From Beverwykella pulmonaria (taxonomy: Eukaryota > Ascomycota > Dothideomycetes > Pleosporales > Melanommataceae), in assembly GCA_001599595.1 (NCBI GenBank), contig BCHH01000020.1, positions 62,001-126,000 of the forward strand: 64,000 nt of DNA. The letters run 5' to 3'. Within the stretch, counting starts at the first letter, position 1; the number at the start of each line of letters is the position of its first letter. This document shows, piece by piece, positions 31,750 through 42,103 of this stretch. Below the pieces are notes generated by a model, which was not told the origin of the DNA, made no database searches, and saw only the letters and a list, made by a program, of their open reading frames with translations. The translations under genes were made by a program, and so were the position numbers.

Positions 31750-32365
31750 ATTAAGTACACTTTCTGACGAGGTGTATTGTTGTAAGACCACAGACCAAAC
31801 AGTGGATTATTAGGAAACTGGACGAGAGATACTGCTTATATTGTATACAAGAGCACATTCATTAGGAGGACGAGGGGTACTTTAAGAGAGCACATTCTTA
31901 GGCTGCTGTTAGCCGCAACTTTAAATTAGATCTCTACTTCTACAACGTCCCCGGAAACTGGAGTAGGACGATAAGCCATAACGTGTACAGAGATCAAATC
32001 CTTAAGCCAATTGTTCAGTCCTGGATTTATCACGGTGGCCAGTTTGCCCTAGAGGAAAATAGCGACTTAGGGCATGGCACTGGCAAGTCAACTATTGTAT
32101 GAATCCGGAAGTAAAATAACAACCTAGAGAACTACTTCAATTGCCACAACTCCTCTAATTTATTACCTATTAAAAACTGCTAGCTACCTCTAACGCAGTA
32201 TCTTAACAAGTTCCCACATGAGGATGAGCTTGGGACAAGGGAACTTGCTCTTAAAGGTTGGGGCAACGTATCACAACAATTTATAAACAAATTTGTACAA
32301 CCTATGCCCTAAAGACGCGAGGACTGTATAGAGATGGATGGGAGGATTACTGAGGATTAAATTTG
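31750..32365 (+). pseudogene. Mariner-family transposase relic (C-terminal part)
   Basis: A single frame with many stops reads as a fungal mariner-like transposase. It contains WIIRKLDERYCLYCIQ, NFKLDLYFYNVPGN, VYRDQILKPIVQSWI, FALEENSDLGHGTGKSTIV, YFNCHNSSNLLPIKNC, KFPHEDELGTRELALKGW and QQFINKFVQPMP. Stops fall where Trp, Gln or similar codons are expected (for example TGA after STIV, TAA two codons after IRK begins, TAG after KNC). No frameshift was needed across ~600 bp, so decay was mostly by point mutation. Terminal repeats were not found. Confidence 0.75.
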
Positions 32366-32594
32366 AGTTAATGGGTAAGGGAAGTGGCGCGCGGGATGTT
32401 GATTTCTCTGGTGCCTGTGATTGCAAAGTATCTGACAGAGCTTGCACGTTGTTTTCAACATCTTCGCTATCGCTGACGACCAGAACCGTAAATGAATGCT
32501 AGCAAAAGGTTACAGAATCTATAATATATTGCCATATCTTTTCCTGTAACTGCCCCCAGAGTGGTGTTGGCGACATCAAACTAGAAGCTGCCAT

Positions 32595-34154
32595 TCAGCA
32601 ATCCTCACCATCTTCCCCACTCTTCTTGACATCGAGCTTCCTCCCAACGAACAGCCCAGCTAACACGGCCGTGACTGCACACACCCCAGCCAGCACGGCG
32701 TTCATATTCCCATATCCAATCTTCTCCCTCAACGTCCCGCTCACCAACGGTCCCACCGTAAGTCCAGCACTCCAAATCATGCTGTTAATGCCATAGAGCT
32801 GCGCGTACGGCGCTTGTCCCTCGAAAAGCTCAGAGTTAGCCTTCCAGTACTTCTCCAGCACATTCCCGGACTCTACGATTGATGTTGAGTTGATGATGGC
32901 AAGGCCCATCCCATTCAAGGCAAGCAAGCAGGCATAGAGTGCGATTTGATGGCCCAGCTCGAGATGGGTGGTGGCTTCGGCCGGGAGCCTCAGCAAAACG
33001 AGTGCAGGGATGAGAAACGTGAAGCCAAAGATGGAAATCGGTTTTGTGCCCCAGCGGTCCACGCACCAGCCAAATATGGGGCCGAGGAGGAAGTCAGCGC
33101 CGCCTAGCGGGAAGAAGAGGAGGCCAGCTTTGAGGCTGTCGAAGCCGTAGCGGGAGGAGGCGACGAGTGGGATGGTGGCGTCGAAGGCGCCGAGGAGGAC
33201 GGCTTGCATGAAGCCGATGAACAAAGCTGTGATGAGGCCTGGGTCTCGCAAGACGAGGAGGATGGGGAGCATGCGGGTAATACGGTGTTTCGGCTCAGGA
33301 AGACGGTATTGCGTGAGATTAGTCTCCCTCTGGGGAAGTAGAGGTGTGCTTTCGATTGCAGTGGTGTCCTCTAAAGGCCCTGCGTCCGAGTTTGACTCCG
33401 AGGCTGGTTCAGTCACGTATCTGGAGGCTACCTTCTTCTCGATCATGAGCAGGCGCATGATGAAATCGATAGATACCAGAGCAACACCAACTCCAAACAC
33501 TCCAACGTATCCCGTCTTCGCGTATAGGAAACCTCCTATAATCGGTGCGAAGAGGCCGGCAACCGAGATAAAGCTGAATATCGTCCCGATGGTCTTGCCG
33601 AGATTCTCCTGGCCCACAGTCTCGATGAGAAGTGCCAGCCCAATCGTCCAAACCGTCCCACCAGAAGCACCTTGGAGGAATCTAGCAACAGCCATGACTG
33701 CAACGCTTCGTCCCACAGCCAGAAGAATGGTAGCAAGCAATAGCAGAACAAGACCGAGTAAAAATGGAAGTTGACGCGATGATGAGAGTCTGTCCGCCAG
33801 AATACCTGCAATGGGAGACGCCAGACACGACGCAAAAGCGTATATGGCGAGTAGGTAAGAAATCGTGCCCTGCATTTCTGAATCCGGTATATTGACGCGG
33901 TCCTGGAGCATGAACGGAAGTACTGGGACGATGAGGCCATAGAGGAACATGTCGGTAAACACCCCAACCCCGACTGTGCAGCAGATAAAGAAAGCGTTCG
34001 ACCGCCATTCTAGGCCAATTGGAGTGTTTGATTGGCCGAGACCTAGTTTGTTATACATGGTCCAAGTGGTAGCGGTTGAAGAGTCCGAAGACTCTTCTCG
34101 GCAATGGGACATTCGACGAGTCTCTTGAACGCCAAGAGTGGTAATGAAAAGCAA
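32595..34154 (-). CDS. MFS transporter, drug:H+ antiporter (DHA1) type
   Basis: A single-exon, 519-aa polytopic membrane protein with about 12 predicted helices. Helix 1 includes FFICCTVGVGVFTDMFLYGL, and the following VPVLPFMLQDR fits this group. The A-motif loop is GILADRLSSSRQLPF, and helix 5 contains the antiporter motif C-like GLFAPIIGGFLYAKTGYVG. The central loop (KKVASRYV...LPQRETNL) is cytosolic. The C-terminal half has PLGGADFLLGPIFGWCVDRWG. Two upstream Met choices exist; the second (MSHCREESSDSS, 15 codons in) may be the real start. The role would be proton-coupled efflux of small molecules; the substrate is unknown. It diverges from the RRM protein gene. Confidence 0.88.
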   Translation of the reverse strand: MLFITTLGVQETRRMSHCREESSDSSTATTWTMYNKLGLGQSNTPIGLEWRSNAFFICCTVGVGVFTDMFLYGLIVPVLPFMLQDRVNIPDSEMQGTISYLLAIYAFASCLASPIAGILADRLSSSRQLPFLLGLVLLLLATILLAVGRSVAVMAVARFLQGASGGTVWTIGLALLIETVGQENLGKTIGTIFSFISVAGLFAPIIGGFLYAKTGYVGVFGVGVALVSIDFIMRLLMIEKKVASRYVTEPASESNSDAGPLEDTTAIESTPLLPQRETNLTQYRLPEPKHRITRMLPILLVLRDPGLITALFIGFMQAVLLGAFDATIPLVASSRYGFDSLKAGLLFFPLGGADFLLGPIFGWCVDRWGTKPISIFGFTFLIPALVLLRLPAEATTHLELGHQIALYACLLALNGMGLAIINSTSIVESGNVLEKYWKANSELFEGQAPYAQLYGINSMIWSAGLTVGPLVSGTLREKIGYGNMNAVLAGVCAVTAVLAGLFVGRKLDVKKSGEDGEDC

Positions 34155-34618
34155 GGGCGTTTTCTAAAAGAAGATAACAGAGAGCATCCATTCCACGACG
34201 GTTTGGATGATTTCTGTCGTGTGGTAAGTCAGTGGAAAGCAGTTGAGATTGATGATATGATTAGCGGGCCGCCATCGACAGACAAAGCGAGGGCGAATGC
34301 GAGGCGATGGCGGCGTGACGGCATTCGCTCATGTCACTGCTGAAGTCTGGACGGCCTGTATGAAGAATCGGGCCATGGCTGCGTGATTGCACTGCCAGCG
34401 TGCGCGGGACGCTGCAGCCAAGTTCTTGCACGAGTGACAAAGCGTCCATTTGTGGGCTAGATCACGTGAAGCGTAGCCGACGACCTAGCGTGCCTTGGCC
34501 TCGAGCTAGTCGGAACTCGAGCTTCTCGAGCTTCCGACTTTCTACATTTCGCCGACGACGCGCAACGACAGCACCACCGACAATTACCTGCGACAATCGC
34601 CTGTGACAGTCGCCCGCC
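34155..34618. other. Divergent promoter, MFS transporter / RRM protein
   Basis: No gene was recognised. An imperfect inverted repeat lies close to the RRM gene: AGTCGGAACTCGAG at 34508-34521 and CTCGAGCTTCCGACT at 34525-34539, differing by a single extra base in one arm. Confidence 0.5.
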
Positions 34619-35539
34619 ATGGTGGACAAGATGGAGGGTGTGATCTCGGCCGTGGTGCCGGGCGTGCTGGACCCCAGCAAATATCCAGTGCCCATCGAAA
34701 CGTATGCTCCTCCCCCAGGCTCTCTGTACACCGCTAACTCGGTCGTAGAATCTATGTCAGCTTACGGTCCTCTTCTGGCATTTGTTCATATTGCGCCTGG
34801 TGAATTTTGTACTGATACGGTCGTTCCAGATTAACAACCTCGAAGAGCGCGTCAAGGTCGACACCATGAAGCTAGCCTTGACGGCGGTGTTCAAGTACTA
34901 CGGCCCCATCCTCGACATCGTAGTGAAGAAGAGCCTGAAGCGCAAGGGACAAGCATTCGTGGTGTTCGACAGCCAGAAGTCCGTCTTGGACGCCGTGGAG
35001 GAGATGAGCGGCTTCGAGATGTATGGAAAGGTCATGAAGGTGGCCAAGGCGAGAACGCACAGCGACGAGACCGTCATTCGAAAGGCCCCGTCCATGTTCG
35101 AGGAGCACAAGCGGAAGAGGCTGATGGTCAAAGGTATATACGTTGATGTTCGACTAACTGGCCTATACATGTTGATGTGCAACCCGCAGACTTCAAGCGC
35201 GCCGAAGAGGACTCCAAGGCCCAGGCCAATCCGACGGCCGCTGCAGACAAGCCTCGCGCGGTCAAGACGGGAGCCGCTCTCATACCCGATGAATATGTGC
35301 GACCGAACAAGACGCTGTTCCTCCAGAATGTGCCAAAGGAAGTGGACGAGGATGCGCTGACGGCCATCTTCGAGCGCTTCGAAGGTTTCAAGGAAGTACG
35401 GGCTGTGTCGGTCAGGGCCGTAGCGTTCGCAGAGTTCGAGAACGAGCAGTTTGCCATCACAGCGAAGGAGGCGACAGCGAATATGCCTATTGGGCCGGAG
35501 GGCAAGCAGATGAAGGTCTCGTATCAACGTCAATCGTAG
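34619..35539 (+). CDS. U1A/U2B''-type snRNP protein with two RRMs
   Basis: This spliceosomal RNA-binding protein of the U1A/U2B''/Msl1 family has exons 34619-34701, 34749-34755, 34830-35133 and 35190-35539, for 247 aa in frame. Exon 2 is only 7 nt (AATCTAT). It is needed to spell the RNP2 motif of RRM1, TIYINNLEERVK. RRM1 continues with ALTAVFKYYGPILDIVVKKS and the RNP1-like KGQAFVVFDS. A charged linker (EEHKRKRLMVK, DFKRAEEDSKAQ) is followed by RRM2, with KTLFLQNVPKEVDEDALTAI and AVAFAEFENEQFA. It is likely to bind U2 (or U1) snRNA; the two family members cannot be told apart here with confidence. Confidence 0.9.
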
Positions 35540-35826
35540 GTTCTTGCGTGTGCATGCGTTCTGGTTCTCCGGCGGGAGATAAAATACAATACTGTTCTGG
35601 TTTTATGCACGTTTTCAACATGGTAACACGTATGAGGTTGATTATCTAGAGTCCTCGAGCCCGCACCGGCACCTGCTCGGAAATATTTCAGCACGGCAGA
35701 CGACATCAGGAACGACGACCCCAACGCCCGCCGCACTTCCAGATAGGAAGACGGCCACCGTCCGCGGTATCACAAGTCCCACACCCATTACTAACCAACC
35801 GATCAAGTTCCGACTCCGTCTCCGTC

Positions 35827-36874
35827 TCAGAAGATGACGTCCTCGTTCTCCTTGTCACCAAAGAGATCTTGCGACTCGGACTCTTGCTCTGGCTGGTTCT
35901 CTTTCCCTGCTGCGGCTTCCTTGGCCAAAGCTTGGTCTCTCGCCTTGTCGTCAGCTGCAGCATCCCGCTGTTTCTTGCCAGATACCTTCTTCAGCCGATA
36001 GAACTCCTCTCGGTCCAGCTCGTCCAATTCCGAATTGATGTACTTGATCGTGTTCTCCGTCCGGGGGATAATGACATGCTCACTGCCTTGCGTCAGTTTG
36101 GATGCTAGCCAAACTCTCCCTGGGACGTGAGGAGGAACGGCAGAGGGATCGGAGATACGAACATGGCGTTGACTCTGCGATTGACTACCTTGATGACTTC
36201 ATCCAATATGACAAAGGCGGTCTGTAGACTGGCCAATTCCACCAAGGTTTCCACTGCGCGGGCATATGTCTCTCGGCACCGCTGCACCTGCTGTCCGCCC
36301 TTGCCCAGGCCGGTCAGGCCAAAGTCATTGTTGCCCTCGGTGGTGAAGCTCTCAAACTGGGGGAGGAACACGCCCGAGACGTTTTCCTGCTTGGTGCGTA
36401 TGCGGAACCGTGCCTGCTTTGCCGACTCTTGGATCTGGTAGCCTATATCACCGCCGACGGCATATGTGACTTCGGCGAGGGAGAATGCGGCAATCTGCAT
36501 GACCCGCCCCATCTTCCGCTTCGCCTCATCGATGCGGCGTGTAATCTCTGGGCAACGTTTCAGCTACATGGCAAATAAGAGGACACGCTAAGGGTGTGGT
36601 ACCTCGGAAGCGTCTGTGCAGCGAGGGTCAGCAAAACGCTACACAACGGGGGTGGATGGAGGGCGGCCTACTTGGTGAGCGCCTCGCTCTTTCTCTTGAG
36701 CAGGTCGTGGCCTGTCTGCGCCCCCTTCAACTTGCTCTTCATCAGCCCCAGCGACTGGCGGGTGGGGAAGACGGCCTCCCTCGCCTGGTGTTTGTGTCAG
36801 TGTCAGACATCTACCGCATACATAGCTCGGACAGCTCGCTCGACAGCCGCGAAACGTACCCCGCTGCCTGACAT
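35827..36874 (-). CDS. VMA8: V-type H+-ATPase subunit D
   Basis: Central stalk subunit D of the vacuolar ATPase. Exons 36874-36860, 36784-36672, 36613-36603, 36547-36163 and 36082-35827 give 259 aa, the usual size. Exon 3 is 11 nt (ACGCTTCCGAG in sense) and supplies the RFRE of TKRFREITRRIDEAKRK. The N-terminus is MSGSG, then REAVFPTRQSLGLMKSKLKG. The core coiled-coil region includes MGRVMQIAAFSLAEVTYAVG. Intron 4, using donor GTTCGT, gives VNAIEHVIIPRTENTIKYI. The C-terminus is acidic. It is convergent with the RRM gene (stops 287 bp apart) and divergent from SYF1. Confidence 0.95.
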
Positions 36875-37262
36875 TGCGATGCGGTGGGCTGATGTGCACG
36901 CGTGAAAGGCGAATGGATGGCAGCGGCTTCTGACGCAACGCCGGAACAGAAGACTCGCAGAAGGCTGGCGGAAGGGCGGTGGTGGTGATGGTGGTGGTGG
37001 CTATAATTGAACGAGACCGCCGGCGTGGTTGATGCACCCTGGCACAGCTTGCGACAGGGAAGCTGCGATAGCCAGCGCCCAAGGTGGTCCGAGTGTGGCG
37101 CCACGCCTCTTCAGTACTAGCCGCGCTTTTGGCTGACCGCCGGATCTCTGCCCCAAGCATCTCCCGCTCGAGAAAACCATGGCTCTCCATTGCCCATCGC
37201 CATCGCCATCGACACGCCTCCCTCGCGTTCCTGCCCACCGCGGGCAGTCCCACGCCGTCACC
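36875..37262. other. Shared promoter of VMA8 and SYF1
   Basis: A 388-bp divergent promoter between two housekeeping genes. It includes a GGTGGT/GATGGT-rich stretch near 36980-37003. An in-frame upstream ATG at 37179 could extend SYF1 by 28 residues. Confidence 0.5.
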
Positions 37263-39830
37263 ATGCCCGGCGAACTCATCCGCACCGTCACCGCGAGCCT
37301 CTCGCGGCCCAGCAAACGCAAGATGGAGCGCGGCAACGACCTTTTCCTCATCACGGACCAGGATGTTGTTTACGAGCAGGATATTCAGCGCAACCCCGGC
37401 AGCGTCAAGCCGTGGCTGGACTACTACAGCTTCAAGAAGTCGCGCGGCAGCATCCTCGAGCAGGCCTTCGTGCTCGAACGCGCCTGCACCACGCTGCCGC
37501 GCTCGTACAAGCTTTGGAAGCTCTATCTCGAGCTGCGCACCAAGCACCTCGAGAAGAAAAACCCCGCCAAGTACGCGCCGCACTACGTCAAGGTCAATTC
37601 TCTGTTCGAGCGGGCCCTGGTCCTGCTGAACAAGATGCCGCGCATCTGGGAGATGTACCTCACCTTCCTGATGCAGCAGCCGCTCGTCACAACCACGCGG
37701 AGAAGCTTCGACAGAGCCCTACGCGCCCTCCCACTCACCCAGCACAACCGGATATGGGCGTTGTATCGGCCGTTCGCATCGTCAGCATCGGGCGAGACCG
37801 CCGTCAAGATCTGGCGGCGGTACATGCAAATCCATCCGGAGAATGCCGAGGAGTTCATCGAACTCCTCAAAGACATGCGGAAATACACCGAGGCCGTCAA
37901 AAAGTACATGGAAATACTCAACAATCCGCGTTTCAAAAGCAAAGACGCCAAGGGCCCCTTCCAGTTCTGGACCGAGATGATTGAGCTGATGATTGACCAT
38001 GCAAAGGACATCGAGACAGGTGACGACAGTGGCATCAATGTGGAAAAGATCATCAGGAGCGGCATTACCAAATTCCCCGATCAGCGCGGAATGCTTTGGG
38101 TGGGCCTGGCGCGCTACTGGATGCACAAGGGCGAATATGAAAAAGCCCGTGATGTCTTTGAGGAGGGCATCACCACCGTCATGACCGTCCGCGACTTCTC
38201 AGTGGTCTTCGACACCTACGTCGAGGCTGAGGAAGCCATGATTGGCATTAAACTTCAGGAGGCTGCCGCTCGGTCCGATACAGGAAAGCTTGATGGAGAT
38301 GCCGACGCCGATTTGGACATCCGCATGGTCCGGTTCGAGTCGCTTATGCAACGACGGCCCTTCTTGCTCAACGATGTGTTGCTTCGACAGAATCCACACA
38401 ACGTTTTGGAGTGGGAGAAGCGCGTTGCTCTGTGGGGCGACAACAAGAAAGAGGTGGTGCAGACGTATACCGATGCCATTGCCGCTGTCAATCCCAAAAA
38501 GGCAGTGGGCAAGTTTCACGAGCTATGGACCAACTACGCCAAATTCTACGAGAACGGGGGCGAGCTTCGAAACGCTCGCGTTATCATGGAAAAAGCCGTA
38601 AAGGTGCCATTTAAGTCGGTCTCCGAACTAGCCGAGATGTGGTGTGAGTGGGCCGAAATGGAACTCCGAGCCGAGAACTTCGACAAAGCGGTTGAGATCA
38701 TGGCCAAAGCAACACAGGCACCCAAACGATCGAATGTGGACTATTTCGACGAGTCGTTGACACCGCAGCAGCGCGTTCACAAGAGTTGGAAGTTATGGAG
38801 TTTCTACGTCGACCTCGTTGAGAGTGTCAGCACGCTGGACGAGACGAAGAAGATATATGATCGTATTTTTGAGCTGCGCATCGCGACGCCGCAGACCGTC
38901 GTCAACTATGCCAATCTTCTCGAGGAGAACAAGTACTTTGAAGACTGCTTCAAGGTGTATGAGCGCGGATTGGACCTCTTCAGCTACCCCGTCGCGTTCG
39001 AACTGTGGAATCTATACTTGACGAAGGCGGTTGACAGAAAGATTGGAATGGAACGGCTACGGGATCTATTCGAGCAAGCCGTCGAGGGATGCCCGCCCAA
39101 ATTCGCCAAAGTGCTATACCTAATGTACGGCGCCCTGGAAGAAGACCGAGGACTTGCCCGCCACGCCATGCGTATATATGAGCGTGCCACGCGCGCCGTC
39201 GCAGACGAGGACCGCATGGAGATGTTCAATTTCTACATTACCAAATCGGCGTCCAACTTTGGTCTCACTTCAACCAGACCAATCTATGAGCGTGCCATTT
39301 CCGCACTGCCTGACACTGAAGCCAAAGAGATGTGTCTCAAATTCGCCGAGATGGAGCGGCGGCTGGGAGAAATTGACAGGGCACGAGCCATATACGGCCA
39401 TGCGAGCCAATTCTGCGACCCAAGGACCAGCCCCGAGTTCTGGAAGAAATGGGAATCTTTTGAGGTTCAGCACGGCAACGAGGACACGTACAAGGAGATG
39501 CTACGCATCAAGCGAAGTGTCCAAGCCCAGTATAAGTACAGATTCACCATGGCAGTACATATCATTTCCATGTTACTAACTACTTGTAGTACCGATGTCA
39601 ACTTCATCGCGTCTCAGGCACTCGCTCGTGGCCAGCAGAACGGAGACGGCGAACATGCCGACAGCGACAGCCCAGACGAAGACGCCATGGCTGCTCTCGA
39701 AAGACAAGCAAGGGCTCCCGCGGGCTTCGTCGCTGCGACCACGGGCCCGGAAGGCGGACAAATCAAGTCGGCCGCTCCCGAACCAGCCGCAGCGAACCCC
39801 GATGTCATCGACCTCGACGAAGATCTATGA
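37263..39830 (+). CDS. SYF1: Pre-mRNA splicing factor SYF1
   Basis: This HAT/TPR-repeat scaffold of the NineTeen complex (spliceosome) has exons 37263-39535 and 39590-39830, for 837 aa. The 54-nt intron is in frame and can be missed; removing it gives AQYNTDVNFIASQALARG, the conserved ending. The N-terminus is typical: DLFLITDQDVVYEQDIQRNP and WLDYYSFKKSRGSILEQAFV. HAT repeats run through the protein, for example MPRIWEMYLTFLMQQPLVTT and WCEWAEMELRAENFDKAVEI. The tail is acidic (DSDSPDEDAM, VIDLDEDL). The start MPGELIRTV at 37263 is preferred over the upstream ATG at 37179, which would add a low-complexity Pro/Ser/Arg leader. Confidence 0.95.
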   Translation: MPGELIRTVTASLSRPSKRKMERGNDLFLITDQDVVYEQDIQRNPGSVKPWLDYYSFKKSRGSILEQAFVLERACTTLPRSYKLWKLYLELRTKHLEKKNPAKYAPHYVKVNSLFERALVLLNKMPRIWEMYLTFLMQQPLVTTTRRSFDRALRALPLTQHNRIWALYRPFASSASGETAVKIWRRYMQIHPENAEEFIELLKDMRKYTEAVKKYMEILNNPRFKSKDAKGPFQFWTEMIELMIDHAKDIETGDDSGINVEKIIRSGITKFPDQRGMLWVGLARYWMHKGEYEKARDVFEEGITTVMTVRDFSVVFDTYVEAEEAMIGIKLQEAAARSDTGKLDGDADADLDIRMVRFESLMQRRPFLLNDVLLRQNPHNVLEWEKRVALWGDNKKEVVQTYTDAIAAVNPKKAVGKFHELWTNYAKFYENGGELRNARVIMEKAVKVPFKSVSELAEMWCEWAEMELRAENFDKAVEIMAKATQAPKRSNVDYFDESLTPQQRVHKSWKLWSFYVDLVESVSTLDETKKIYDRIFELRIATPQTVVNYANLLEENKYFEDCFKVYERGLDLFSYPVAFELWNLYLTKAVDRKIGMERLRDLFEQAVEGCPPKFAKVLYLMYGALEEDRGLARHAMRIYERATRAVADEDRMEMFNFYITKSASNFGLTSTRPIYERAISALPDTEAKEMCLKFAEMERRLGEIDRARAIYGHASQFCDPRTSPEFWKKWESFEVQHGNEDTYKEMLRIKRSVQAQYKYRFTMAVHIISMLLTTCSTDVNFIASQALARGQQNGDGEHADSDSPDEDAMAALERQARAPAGFVAATTGPEGGQIKSAAPEPAAANPDVIDLDEDL

Positions 39831-42103
39831 AATTACGACTATCACATTGGGGTGGTGGTATTAGGTCTTGCATTTCCACGGCGTTTTTCTCTACCTTTAG
39901 CTCGTATCTCTACATTTCTTGTCTGTATAAATCTTGTCCCGCCCAAGTGGACTTGTGTTTCTTATCTCGTTTGTGTCTCGATGGATATCTGGATGGTATC
40001 CCTGCATAGGTGGCGCTGGAAACTTGCGGATTTAAAATGGGGCCTGACACTGTAGGCACGTTTGGCCGGTTCGGTTTGATGGAAGGTTTCTTTTGTTTGA
40101 GTGGAGGAAGTCAGGTGCTCGAGTTTCTCGTGCAGGTAATGGTATTACAACCTGCTGTCAACGTAAAATCACACCGAATGCGCTGGCCGGTAGACAGCGG
40201 GGAGGTAGCGTAGCGCAGGGTGGAAACGGCCAAGCGATTGACATCATCCTTGTGCTTTTCATATCAAGATTGATATCATCATACTTAACACAAATTTTAT
40301 GTTCATTCAAACAAGGACCCAAGACGCCTTCAAACTCTCTCTTCCCCCTCCCTTCTTTCTCTCTCAAGCCCCACATGTTTCGATGCAAAGCGTAGTGCTT
40401 GGTAATCGCTCCGATTAATCGATCGTAGGCGCTGGGAACTAGGAGCGGAAGTGTAAGGTGCCACAACCAAACCACAGTTTCATATGAGATAAGCAGTTTG
40501 CTTTTCGGCGAGTTGATTCGGTCCGCGGAGAGTCTCCCCCCGGATCGGACCCATGATCGCCCGTGCATGGGCTAAGGGTACCGCAGGGTATTTGTGGGGG
40601 TCGGACGATGGTGATAGACAGACTTTTGGGAGGAGGTTAGATCCTAAAGACAGGATAAAACCACGCAGTGAATTATCCCAAACCTGGGGCGAGCTCCGCC
40701 TGCCAAGCCCCTTGTGTGGACATGCGCGCTATATTTGCTTTTCGCGTCGCTGATAGACGGGCGATAGACGGGCGATAGATAGACCTGAGGTATGCCATGC
40801 CTCACACATATTACGATGAGCAGCCCCTGGTACCACACAATTGCCTGTCTCGGATTCTACCTTCATCTCGCATACATTACCTCCATATAACACAGCCTGA
40901 TGATACATAAACAGATCATACACGACCCCTGAGATCAGCATCTGCAAGATCACAACATGGTCATTCATGGCGTCTCCAGATTGGGTTTTGATAATGTGTT
41001 GGAAGATGGCAATTGATTTGCTGGCCCCGGGTGCCAGGGTCCCCTTAAGCTTCGCGGACAAAGCTGGCAGATCTCCTGTGCGTTGCTTGGTGAGAGGAGG
41101 GGGGAAATTGTGTTTGGGGCGTCGAGGAGGCCAAGGAGAGCTAATGAACTTGTGTGCATGCCGAGCTACGGGAGGGTGTGGTTGAACAAGGCGTGCGAGG
41201 TTGGGCTCGGAGAGTTTTTCGTTGCACACAGCTTGGAAGCCGTCGTTGAGGCTCGTTCTGGTCGAGGTTTTTGGCAATGTGACTTGGAATTGGGTGAGGC
41301 TTAGCTGAGGGAAATCATCACAACCGAAATTGTGGCGCTTCAACGGCACTCGTGGAGACTCAGAGACTTTCCTCAACCCTCACCGTCCAGGATTGCCCAC
41401 AACCATGTGCTGCTTGGCTGCTGCTTCCGTCCACCACCATCATCAGCTGGGGGACCGTCATGTCGGCTCAAGGCCTTATCGAAAGCAGTATGCCGCTAAG
41501 ATGTCCAGCCAATCAGCGCCACACTGCGCCCTAACGTTTCACTCACCACCATCGAAGCGCGCATCGCCGTGAACGATGACTTGGACAACTCTACGCGGGC
41601 ACGGCAGGGGCTTGGAGACGAGCGAGGCAGTGCTTGTCCGTCCGCCAATGGACGTGCACGCTGCACCCCCCTTCTGACCTGCTGCAAGCGATGAGAGTAG
41701 CTAGGAGGCCGCTGCCTGACGTAATGCTGTTCAACCTCGTCTGTGAGAGGAAGGGATGGCTTCGTGTGTGGTGCCCGCGTTGGGGCGTGAGCATTTAGGC
41801 GTCGCCATGTCTGAGTGGTTGGTTGGATGCAGGTATGGCTTGATAAGTGCATCAGGTGCGGTGGTCCATGGTTGAGGGCGTTCTTGCCTCTTACTGCTTT
41901 GACGTCGTTGGAGGGGGTGATGCTTGGATGCTGCTCTTTGATAAATCTAAGCTTCCCCGCTCGAGGTGGGAAGCTGGGTTGTCTTCTTTCGTATACAATT
42001 CTCTGCCTTTGCAATCTGCGACTACGACTACGACTACAACTACTTGAGATTTTTATACTGAATTGAGGCCGAGATATTGGAATAGACGGGCAGCTTCACA
42101 ATC
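39831..42103. other. Long intergenic region
   Basis: About 2.3 kb without a gene I can support. Open frames on both strands have biased, low-complexity translations. Short features are an 11-bp direct repeat (GATAGACGGGC, around 40751-40775) and a CGACTA microsatellite near 42017-42047, just before the small gene at 42104. Confidence 0.45.

Noticed and set aside
40729..41376. 215-codon minus-strand frame in the long spacer after SYF1
   Set aside because: Composition-driven; neither strand shows conserved blocks.
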